From assembly GCF_036711975.1 (NCBI RefSeq), contig NC_091970.1:4595501-4659500 (forward strand): a DNA stretch of 64,000 nt. The letters are read 5' to 3'. The stretch's first letter is position 1, and each line of letters opens with the position of its first letter. A program made the position numbers and the translations under genes. The stretch is from Onthophagus taurus (taxonomy: Eukaryota > Arthropoda > Insecta > Coleoptera > Scarabaeidae). Shown here one piece after another: positions 38,102 through 49,600 of the stretch. The notes under the pieces were generated by a model. It saw only the letters and a list, made by a program, of their open reading frames with translations. It was not told the DNA's origin and made no database searches.

Positions 38102-41100
38102 ATTGATGACAGTATAAAAACCCACTTCCCGTCGACGACAGCTTATAAAAAAAAAATTAGGAACATCACTGATTTATATGGAACAATAACGAGGATAAGG
38201 ATGAGCCCCTGATTTAGTTTTCGGCGTCCCAAAACATTCCATCCTAAAAGAAAAAAAAATGCAAGAAAAAGATTAATCCTTTTAAATGATTTGATTTGAG
38301 GGGCTCATTATTTTAAACCTTTTTTGAGGTTAGTTTAAAAAAAAAGGTTTCGGAAACTTTTTTCCCCTTATACTTTTAATTTAAAAGGTAGTTTGTTAGT
38401 TAGTTGTTAGTTGTATTTAGATTATCGTAAAAGAATTTAATGGTAACTTTAATTGCGCGGAATCGATGGTAAAAAAAAATTAACTTGATAACGATTAAAT
38501 TAAATTAAAACGTGAAATATATACAATTTTTGTTACTTCTCGATTTATTTGATTTTATAGAGATTTTTTTATTTCAATCTTGTTTATATATTTTTGTGTC
38601 TTTAAAGAACTAGTCGCTGATTGTTTTTTTTTTTTTTTTTTTTTTTTAATTAAGAATATATATACTTTAATATATGAAAGATTGTTAATGTAAATATTTT
38701 GAGGAGTATCAAAAATCGTAATTATTGTAATTATGACGATCTTCCTGAATCGAAATGAATTAAATTAGGGAGGAGGAAACCCGATTATTTAATTAAAACA
38801 AAGAGAAATAGAGGTTATTTTTGATGCCGATAATTATACATACACTCTTTAAAGATCGAGTGGGGAATAAAATAATTAATAGGGTTTTTTTGATAACACA
38901 AAATTAAGTTGGGCTTTTATTTTCGATTTAGATCCAGCTTTTATTGTGTTATGATTGAAACGGTTAGCGAAGGATTTTTTATGGAATCAAATCTTCCCTT
39001 TTACTACTAATTAGACTCTAAAGATTTAAATAACCGATTAAGAGAGGTAATACAAAGTAAAATGGACTGACTTCCAAGAAAATGATTAAAACGATTTGAT
39101 TTGTTTGTTACGGAGGACTTTTTGAGGTTAATTTTTTTTGGGTTGGAGTTGAATTGTAGTAGAGGTTTTCTATTGTAAATATTTATGGATATATATTTTC
39201 GTTAGGTGATTTTTGTAGGATTTGTAACAAAAAGAAGGAAAAAAAAAAAAGGAGTAGACCCCCCGGAAATGATGATTTTTCTCCGATTAGTTTCCGATTT
39301 AACAGAAATAAATAAACAGCATAATGAAATAATAAGCGATGATAAGACTGATGTTTTAAAAACCGCGTCACAAAATTATGTAATGCAAAAACACTGCGGC
39401 TTCAAAATGAGTGCGGAAGAAAAAATGGTTAAAGCGAAATGATGAAAAATGAAAAACAGTTTTAAGTAGATATATTTTTTATTATTTATTATTATTTAAA
39501 AAGAAATTCTATTGAAATATTTATAGTATTTATCAAATTAGAGAAAAATACTCTTCTTTTTTCTTTTTCGTTTTGATTTTAAATTTTATGTAAAAAGAGC
39601 GACATTTTTTTTGTTTTAATTTAATTAAATTAAAATTAAGGGAAACATTCCACGATTTTTTGCAGCAATAATTTCGACGTGCAATTTAATGTTTTATTTA
39701 AAATCAAGCGAAAATCAAAAAAATTTCTTTTAAAATTGTTTTTTTCGAAAACTCTTCGAAAATGAATTTATTAGAGAGAGCGTGGCAAAGTCGAAAAATA
39801 AAAATAAACTCAAAAAAATAAAAAAACTTAGCCAAAAAAACGAGAGAGATGATTAAAAAATAAAGCATAAAACACGTTATATAGTTATATCGTGCCTTTT
39901 TCAGCAAAACCCACCGACAGGGATCTACTGAAAAAAATATTTTCATATATTTTTTTAAAATTGATGTTTTTCTTACAACTTGTAAAACCAAGTAATAAAA
40001 AAATTAAAATAATCGAAAAAAAATTAAATAATCACGACGAATCGCACGGATCGTGTACGATTACTTTTGACGCCCCCGCTATGTAAGAATCTCCATCTTA
40101 AAAATTTTAAAATCTTATATACAGGTGCGGGCAAAAGTTTTTTTTAATAATTTTTTTTTAAGTTTATTTTTTGTGTGGAAGAAGAAAAAATGATTTATAA
40201 TTTGCCAAGTCGCTACATCACATCAAATTAATTATAAACAAAAAAGGATTTATGATGATTAATTTCAAATTTAATCATCAATTTATATTTTAAATCATCG
40301 TTCTTTGCTCACTTGAATTAGAAAAAAAAAATATTATTAAGATACGTCCAAATTAAACGCCATTTAATATGAATGTATCTTCTTTTCTACAAACGAACAA
40401 GAGACGTTTGCTGCTTCCTTCGAAATCGAGAGGAAATTTGTATAGAGTGTATAAATAATAATTAAACAAAAAAAAACGCGTAAGGAATAATAATATTTTG
40501 TAAGATTCTAGTCGTATATATTTTTTTTGTGTTGAATTAGATATTTGGGGTCTCGCGTTATAATTATTATAATTTAAATTAGGGCGTCGATTTTTTTTTG
40601 GGAAAAGAAATTAAGCGAGATAAGACTTGGATTATAATGGTTTATAATAAGATGATGTAGTTAAAAAAAAACAGTTTATTTTGTAATACACGATACACTC
40701 GGCGAGGACGGGGTGTGTTTTGAACAAAAACCTATTTTTTAGACGTGCGTGTATTTCAATGCGTTAAAAATACGAAGACGAAGATGTTCGATGAGTTACT
40801 TATATAATAATATTAAAAACTCGCGCCCTCCGAATCGACGACAAGGCAGTTTGTAAAATATAGGTGTCCCAAGAGAGAGGTCACAAAAATAAAATAAAAA
40901 AAATTAAAAAAATCTTTTTAGAAACTAAGTCTAGAGTTAGCAAAAAAAAAAAAAATCGAAGAGGAAGAAAAACCGTAGCTTGTAGATGATTTATTTCGTT
41001 TTTCTTTATCACTTTTTTTTCTTTTTTAGTTGATAGCCGTTTTATAGCTTTGTTAGTTAGGATGTAAGAGTAAAGTTTAAGAAGAAAAATGGTGTGATGA

Positions 41101-41520
41101 TTTAAAAAAGATTTGTAACGATATAAAAGGAAAGGAAATGAGTGAAAGAAAAATTTAGCGTAGAGAAACTCTCTTTTTAGGATAATAGGTGGTAAGATAT
41201 AAAATAATATAAAAAAAAACTTAAATAAAAAAACAGCCGAGATTGGTTATAACTTGCAAATTTCGAAAAAGTTTATATTATTTTTTTTTTTGCAAACTTT
41301 TTCCTCGAGGTGCAAAGATTTAATTTGCAAGTTACGAACAATTTGCAAAAAAAATTTAATGATTAAATCTAAACGATAAACGTAAGGATTAAATTAAGGT
41401 ACTACTATAGTATGTGTTTTTTATTGTTGAATTTCAAAATGCGAACGTGAACCCTTCTAAACTTTCTGTTCATTTTGTACCGTAGGCAGTTGTGTTAATA
41501 AATAAATTGTAAATTGTCTA
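38102..41520 (+). other. Long shep 3' UTR
   Basis: AT-rich, same-strand sequence without other gene signals runs to clustered AATAAA signals at 41497-41506, followed by GT/T-rich DNA. It contains a poly(T) tract near 38627-38647 and two UGUAAAUA Pumilio-type elements at 38689-38696 and 39174-39181. Long 3' UTRs are characteristic of neuronal genes. Short frames at 39206 and 39892 are not supported. Confidence 0.6.
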
Positions 41521-41605
41521 CTGTAAAATGTTAATGTTTTTTAAACTCCTATTTAGTTATTAAGATTATTTTATTTAGGTCTATTTGATGATAAAAAGTA
41601 ATAGT

Positions 41606-42472
41606 GCGCCATCTATGACAGGTGTGCAGAACTTACATAAAATCGGTTGCTAAACAACTAAGTTACCTTCATTAAAGCGGCGTCATGTTTGTTTTATAAA
41701 AATTAAAGAGCAAATTTTATTTAAATTAATATATTCATATAAACGAATAATTAATAAATAATTGAGTTAACACGCTACGTGGTGAGTAGATACAAGAATA
41801 GACACAACAATTTTTTTTTTAGGTTATGATGGTTATTTTTGTTAATTATAAAGGTTAAATCTTAAGCAACCCTAATTATTTTATTTTGGTTTACGAAGAA
41901 TTAATATTTGTACAATGATATCTTTATGAGAAGAATTTGATGTTTTTGAGGTAAATACTTTTTATTAAAAAATCCTTATTTTTAAGTAAAGTAATTATTT
42001 AAGTTAAGTGTTGAATAAATTGTTATTAAACAAAATATTTAAAAATGAAGCGACATCTGTGAAAGATGTGAAGAAACGCAACGGTTTGCTAGGCAACCAA
42101 ATAACCTAAAATCGAAGCAAATAAGATGCTTCTTATTTGGTTTTAAATAATTTATTTTTTACTTAACTTAATTAAAAATAGATGACAAATTAATAACAAA
42201 TAATTAAGTTAAAACTCAACTTGGTGAGTTTATTGGAAATGTGTTTATTATTAACCTTTTCTTGTTAAATCAAACAATTTTTTTAGGTTATGCCAACACT
42301 TTTTTTGTTATTTATATTTTAAGTTATAAAAAGTGTTCAATAATTATTCTGTGTCAAAGAAGATACATTATGTTAAGGTAAGAATATTATTGCAAATGTA
42401 AATTTATTAATATTAAAAAATTAAGCGCCATCTATGGAAGGTGAGTGATACCGCGTCGGTTGCTAAGCAATT
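41606..42472. repeat. Three diverged tandem modules: CTCF-like core plus X-box-like motif
   Basis: Each module has a GCGCCATCT-type core (41606, 42050 as GCGACATCT, 42425), then 33-39 bp later an X-box-like near-palindrome (GGTTGCTAAACAAC 41645, GGTTTGCTAGGCAAC 42083, GGTTGCTAAGCAAT 42459), then AT-rich DNA and, about 200-220 bp on, TTTTTAGGTTA. Module spacing is about 444 and 375 bp. Confidence 0.6.
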
Positions 42473-42781
42473 TGTGAAATTCCAATTGTTTCCAAACAAA
42501 CAGATATATTTATTTTATAAAAAAATTTTTCTAATTATCTTTAATTAACAATAATTATATTATATAGAAATGTTGTTTCCCAATTAATAAATTATAAATA
42601 ATTTGTCGTAAAGTAAGTCTATTTAAAAATATTATAGGATGAAGATATCCTTGAATTATGTTTTTTTCAATTCTTTTTAGGTTAGAAAACAAATTTTCGA
42701 CGAAACTGTAAACTTTTACATTTAATAGACAACCTAAGCCTTGACATCACAGTGATGGGCGAAGCTTATATAAAATATAAT

Positions 42782-42816
42782 AAAATTGCATATGTTAAAT
42801 CACCATATGCAATTTT
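42782..42816. repeat. Perfect 13 bp inverted repeat
   Basis: AAAATTGCATATG and its exact reverse complement are separated by 9 bp. It is a hairpin or small palindrome of unknown function in the spacer. Confidence 0.6.
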
Positions 42817-43222
42817 CCATTAGTGTTAAAATAAAATAAGTGACGAGATTTCAAATGACATTTTTTGGATTTATCTTAGCAACTGTGGTTAGCAACGAAA
42901 TTGTTTGGAGTCAGTATAAGCTCCGCCCACCTCTGTGACGCCAGACTGCGCCAGACTATTAACTTTAAACGTTTAATTCAAACGTGTGGATGGATATTCT
43001 TTTATAGAAAGTGTTCCAACTTGATGTACAAGACAATTTTGGTCAATTTTGGTGATATCAAAGGTATCACCGGTTTAACCATGAAGATGTTTTTGGCTAA
43101 AATTCTTAGGTTATTAATATAAAGTTAACTTTTTAAAATTAAAGTACAACTTTAAATTAAGTAAAAAACTTTGTCCAAAATATGTAGGTTATGATTGATT
43201 TTTATTACGGTTATTGAACAGT

Positions 43223-43232
43223 AGATGGCGCT
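43223..43232 (+). promoter_or_regulatory. Strong CTCF-like site
   Basis: ACAGTAGATGGCGCT is the closest match in the window to the CTCF core (CCASYAGRKGGCRS). It lies between the convergent shep and pinocchio 3' ends. Confidence 0.55.
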
Positions 43233-43607
43233 AATATCAGTTAACCTAGTCATGAAATTTTGACATTTTATTACTAAAAGTTAATTAATAAAAACTAAAT
43301 TTATTATTTAATTAAGTATATTTTTAGATTACATCTTAAAAATAATTCCTATTACACAATTTTCATTACTCTTTTATAATAATGTTTAATTAATTAATTT
43401 TACTTTAAATACTCTCATTGTACAAAAGAAAATCGTACATATAATTATTTATTTATTTTTTTAAGTCCACTTTCGCGGGATCCAATTTCTTTTTTTAAAT
43501 CGCAACAGTCTTTCAGATCGAATGTGGGGGTTGACAATAATGTTTTTTAAGAGAAAAAGAAAAACCAAAAATTTTAAGCGTCCAATTCCGTTGATTTTCC
43601 TTCATCA

Positions 43608-46600
43608 TCACGAATTGGCCGACAACTTTTCTAACCTCGAGCACAACTCTTGAGCCACCAAAGTGTTAGCTTGATCTTTCGTCGTTTGAGAACGAGCCTG
43701 CTCGCATTCACCTTGCCAACGTGCTTTACTACATGCGTGTGACTTAGAATAAATTAATTTATTAATTTTAAGGTTATGTTGAGGAATTTTTTGTTACCTC
43801 GGATAAATCTCTTTTCCATTGGGCACCACATATTCCCTCGCAAATAGGGCACGGTCTCTCCAAGGCGTAACCACCACATTCGGAACAATCTAACGATACA
43901 TGATGATCAGCCCAGGATACTCCGCAAGTGAAGCAGCTTGTTAATTGGTTACGAAGTTCTTCGATTGTGAGGACGTGCTCTGAATTTACTTGGGGGCTCC
44001 AACTTAACCCGGCTGTGATGTCGTCCAAACTATGACTTAATGTCGTTAGAGAACTAAAATTAAAATTATTTTAATTAATTTATTTTTTTATAGGTTATGT
44101 TGTGGTACCTGTGACTCGAATGTAACTCGGCTGGGTGTACGCTGGCCAAAGACATCTTGGAGGAAACTGGAAATAAAAAAAATTAAATGTAGGTAATTAA
44201 AACATAACCTAAAATACAACATAACCTCAATTTTTTAACCATGATTTTATAAGAAAAACAAGATTTGAAGTGGGATTTCTGGTTAAAACGGTTATATCAT
44301 CAAGTTTATAGCGAAACTTCTTTATAAATGAATTATGTAAAATGAAGAAAAAAATACTTCTTGGAATTTATTGATATTGGAAAATGTGATAAGAAAAATA
44401 TTTAGACACGAGCCAAAACACGGCTTGATAAAATCAACTACCTTGAAGTGAAAACACGTGAAAAATATTCGAAAAGCGATTACATCGGTTCAATTTAGCA
44501 CTTGTAGTTTTTAACATTTCAAGGTAGGAGTTACATCAGTTGAGTAAATTGACTTTTGATGAATTTAAAAATAACACCACAATAAAATTATTTTTGTATT
44601 ATGCATGTGACCGTTTCCGGAAAAGATTTTGACGCAGTTTGACGTTTTTAATGACGTAGAAACTTCTACTTAATAAAGGAAAAAAGGGAAAAATAAAGAA
44701 AACTTACTTGTTGATCGATATAAACCGCTCAATTTCGCGAGAATTTTTCACCGCGTTATTTATTCAAATCTCAATTATTTTATAATAAAATTTAAATAAA
44801 ACCTTTAAACTGGTCGCTGCACAAAAGTTAAACGCCTACTAAAAAAAATATTGACTCGGGTGCTGTATAAATAGAAACGGACTCCGTGACGTCACACATT
44901 TCTAAACGTAACAGGAGCGGGGGGCGATTTAATCGATATACAGACACAACCAGACGTAAAAGGGGGTTGAGGGGGTAAGGGGCCTTTACAGACAGGCGTA
45001 GTTACGGCAGGTTCTAACTGGTTCAATAATACTATTGTTTTAAAGAAAAATCCCAAATCTAAACATAACCTAATATCGAAATAGAAATAAGAGTAAATCG
45101 ATAATTGTAACGTCTGTTCTTTTCCATAATGCGTTATAAAGTTCCCCATTGTGTATTGTTAGAAAGAAAGAAAAGAATACGTATAAATATAGACGGTTAT
45201 TTCGTAAACACGCGGTAAATATTTATTACCACCGAGTCGTGATGCTTATTTTTGTACAGATAAGTCACTGTGCTCGCTTAATCTAGAAAATACTATCATC
45301 CGTAGGATCATTTTCTGAGTCAGATTTTTATTTTCTTTTAAATTAATACTTTAAGAATCTGTTTCTATAACTTAAAGGAAAAATATTAAAAATTTTATTA
45401 ACTGTCAATTACTATTGACAGATGACGTTGATAGTTGTCGATAAAGTAGAAATTTTTTTGTTTCATATCAAAATGATTTATTTTTTTAATAATTAACGAT
45501 AAAATAAATAAAAAGTAATTAATTTAATCTTAAATAAAATAATGTTTTTAAATAAACTTATTTTTTAAAAATCAATACCAACTTAAATTAAGGGTGAATT
45601 AAAAATTACTATTATTGACAACTTAACCTTAAATAACTGTCAACTTTGAAAGTAATATTGAGTTATTTTTAGACTAGTTTCCAAATCCCATATCCAAGCC
45701 CATTATAGAAGAAGAAGTTATTTTTAAGATTTTTTTTTATTAATAACTGATTATTTGCAGTTAATCAACACGAATCAAATCAATTTTGAGGTTTTTCGAT
45801 ATGATGTGGATATGATGCTGAACGATTTTCAAGGAGGTTCCAAATTGAAAAGGTTAGTTCGTAACACTTTACCCGAAAGAAATCGTTTATTCTCACTCCG
45901 TCGAGGTTACTTGCGGGCGAAGCGGTAGAGCTATATATACAAAATTGAACTCAATGAGATTTTTATTATTAGGGTGAAACGCTGGATTTTGATATATTAA
46001 TTCAAAATTGTCAGTTTTGGGGCATTCTAGCGCCTTGCCCGGTTGCTTGAGGGCGAGGCCATAGATCTGATATGTTATAAAAACAAACATGAACTCAATG
46101 AGGTTTTTATACCTAGAGAGGGAGATTCGTCCATTTTAGAAAATTCTAGCGCCTCGCCCGCAAGCGACCTCGGCGATGTGAAGATAAACGATTTCTTATT
46201 TAAGAATATGTTTGGTCCAGTTTCCAAGACATTAACTGAGCGATATCAAACAACATCGTCGAGGTCGCTTTACGGGCGAGGCACTTAGGCAATTAGTTCT
46301 AATGTCACTTCATTCTAATGACGTTGATTTTGTAAATAACCAATTTTTGGTTAGATGCAATTTAAAAAATGATCTAAAATCACTTCGCCGAAGTCGCTTG
46401 CGGGCGAGGCGGAAGTTAAAGAAAATCTCGGCGAATTTTATCAACACAAATAAATACAAAATCAACTAAAACACATGTTGAGTTAGGTTAGTTTTGTTTA
46501 CAAATGATAATCATCCAGGTAACGTTGGGTATGGTTAGTTTTTTTTGAAATGCCAATTATACCTTGAAGGAATGTTAGGTTAGGTTAGTTATGTTTATTA

Positions 46601-49600
46601 GGATGCTCGTTGCACAATGCGAATTACATTTTGACAATGGGGTCATACACACTTATTAAATTTAGAGAAAATTTTTACGTAAAACGATACATGCAGGTAT
46701 ATATATGAACACAAAGTATAAGATATGTTTTAGAAAATATTGACGTGACATTAGAATCTATGACATTTAGACATTTTGAAATTCTTAACTTACATAATAT
46801 TCATTGACAGTGACGTTTAATATCGAAATCGAATCGAGAAACTTTTTCAAATTTTAACTTATTAATATTAGAGGCACCGCCTTACCCGCAAACGACCTCG
46901 GCGGAGTGAGAATAAAGATTTCTGATTAAAGTGGACTTTTATTATTATTAAAATTTAAAATTGGTGTTAACATTAAACCAAATTAACGCATTAGATCGTT
47001 TAGATAATTTAGTGTCATTAAAATTGAGGTGTCGTCCAATCACGTTTTTATTGAGATATCAAAAGTATTTCCAGGTGCATTAAATCAATTAGAACACTTT
47101 TTTTAAAATTCCTTGCTCAATTATTTTGCGAAATTATATATTAATTAGCGTTGTTTACCCACTTATTTTTTTTCTTTCGACGATAAACAAAAAGAAATAA
47201 CGAGGGGTTTGATAAAAAATTAAACGTTATTATTTTCCCATTAATTAGCATTACAAATATATGTATTTTAACAAGTAAACACAATTAAATAGATTTTTTG
47301 ATATTTTTTGGCGAGATTAAAATTAGTTCAAATGACGTTTAGGAATTTTGAAAAATATAATTATAACCCTAATTTTGATTAAATTGACATTGACGTTTAA
47401 CATTTTTAATCAAAATATTTAAATTAAAAATAATCTTGATAAATTATTTTATTAATAAATAAACATAATCTTTTTAAAACGATAAAATATTTGAGATAAT
47501 TTTTTTATTAAAAAGTACAATAAATACATGTATGTGTAAATTAATCGGTTACATTTGATCTGTAAAATTAGGAAAATCGTAAAAAATACTTTCGCTGGCT
47601 AAATCGTATTTATCCAATTGTATAACTAGCGATTTTGATTTTCGGGCACATTTCTCCTCGTAATCGGTCCTCGGCGGTAAAAAAGCGGCGTATTGCAAAT
47701 AATATCTCGCGCGATAAAAGTGTCCCAATTTAATGCACGTTTTCCCCAAAATATAAAACGTAGGTATATAATATTCGTTGGTTTGCAACTCTGCGGATCT
47801 CATTAAAAATTCGTAAGCATCCCGATAATGCGACATCGGCGGATCGTGATGATAAAAAACTTTCGCTATCCAACGTTGGAACCGCGTCAAACGGCTCATT
47901 TCGTAATTCCATTTACCTAGCATATACAAAACGACCATATCGTTGGGATTTAATTCAATGGCTCGTTCCATGTGGAATCGAATCGTTTCGTAAGACTTGA
48001 TCTTTTCAATTACACCGTCATAACCCGTTTTCGCATCGATTATAATCGCCATCCATTTATGAATGTTCGCGTTCGAGTCATCTGAATCATCAAATTAAAA
48101 TTAAAATGAAATTAAAGTAAATTTCGTTACCTAAAGATAACGCCATGTTAATTAAGATGTAAGCCTCGGAAATCATTTCTTCCCGCATATTCGAACTGAA
48201 TTTCTCATCTCCGGACATTTTGAACAAAACGCGACAAATTCTCCATTGCACTTCGGGGTTTCCGTTGTATCTCATCCGATTTAAAATCTCGTAAACTTGG
48301 AGATATTCGCCGCGGGAGTACAATTTATCCGCTTCGTCGACCAATTGATCCGGAGTCATTTTTTGCCAGTACATATTTCCTTTCGGCGACTTCTCATTGT
48401 CTAGGGAACTTGTTAATTTCTCGTAAATCCCGAACGGGTCCAACCATAACAATGAAAACGCGAATAAAACCACTTTCGGTGGCGATGAGAACTTTTTCTT
48501 TAACGTTAACTTGTATAAATTGATTAAAAAACGCCAAGATGATTTATAACGCGACATAATATAACATTTTGATTAAAATTTTTTTTTGACAATTTTGACG
48601 TGGGGATAACCTCAAATTTTTTTTTGTATAAGCATGATCGCCATTTTTTTCTATTCTTCCATCTTTGTTCCGGTACGGGTCATTAATTGAATCCAAGATG
48701 TATTTGGTCTACCTCTTAACAAGCAATTAAATGCCATAACTAATAAGTTTTTTAAATTTCAGCGCCTCGCCCGCAAGCGACCTCGGCGAAGTGAGAACAA
48801 AGATTTCTTTCAAAGGGTGACGTTTAAAAATATTAAATGTCACCGTCAATCTAATCGAAAAACAGGTTACAATTTTTTTATAAAATTTCTAAATGTCGTT
48901 AGAAGTAATTCTAATGTCACGTCGTTGTCAAAAAATATAATGTCAAAATCTACTTGGCATTCGTCGAGATTTTCTTAAACTTTCGCCGCACCCGCAAACG
49001 ACCTCGGCGAAGTGATCATTTTTTAAATTGCTTTTAATTAAAAATATTATATATATAAACGTCACTGTCAATCTAATCAAAAATAGGTTATTTACAAAAT
49101 TTCCAAATATCATTAAAGCGAAGTGACAGAACTAATTCTAACTGTCACTAAACTATCACTGAATGTCATTGTCAAAAAAAAACTTTTTACACCCTTTAAT
49201 AAGAAATTTTTATTCTCACTCTGCCGAGGTCGCTTGCGGACGAGGCAGTAGAATTTCCCAGAATTTACACTAACTTTTACATTTCTGTAAAGACACAAAA
49301 CTCCAATAAGAAACGATTTCACCTCAAATCGCCGTGCTCGCTTGCAGGCGAGGCGCTGGTTTTGATACGTCAACACAAAGTGTTCAGTTTTACAAAATCG
49401 TTCCTTATTCGTCTTTGTAAAGATACCGAGGTCATTTGCGAGCGAGACGCTAGTACTTCCAAAGTTGAATGTTTCGTGTTGATTCCAGTGATAGTGTTAG
49501 TTGTATTTTTAGTTGTTATTCAACGCTAAGTTGTTGTATATTTTCAGTAAACTAAAACTAGAACTAACACTAGACCTAGAAATTTAAAGTTTCGGGTTTA

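Larger units (their letters stand above)
41521..43607. other. shep / pinocchio convergent spacer with triplicated regulatory module
   Basis: Holds three diverged modules (next entries), the hairpin at 42782-42816 and a strong CTCF-like site at 43223. The 73-codon frame at 42901 lacks support. Confidence 0.5.

Noticed and set aside
39206-39442. 78-codon frame in the shep 3' UTR
   Set aside because: Composition follows the A-rich UTR; starts after a poly(A)-rich tract and has no family.
46043-46288. 81-codon frame on plus
   Set aside because: Built from GC-rich repeat modules and their flanks.
46574-46587. TTAGG-like telomeric repeat
   Set aside because: Only about 2.8 units, not enough to call an interstitial telomere tract.
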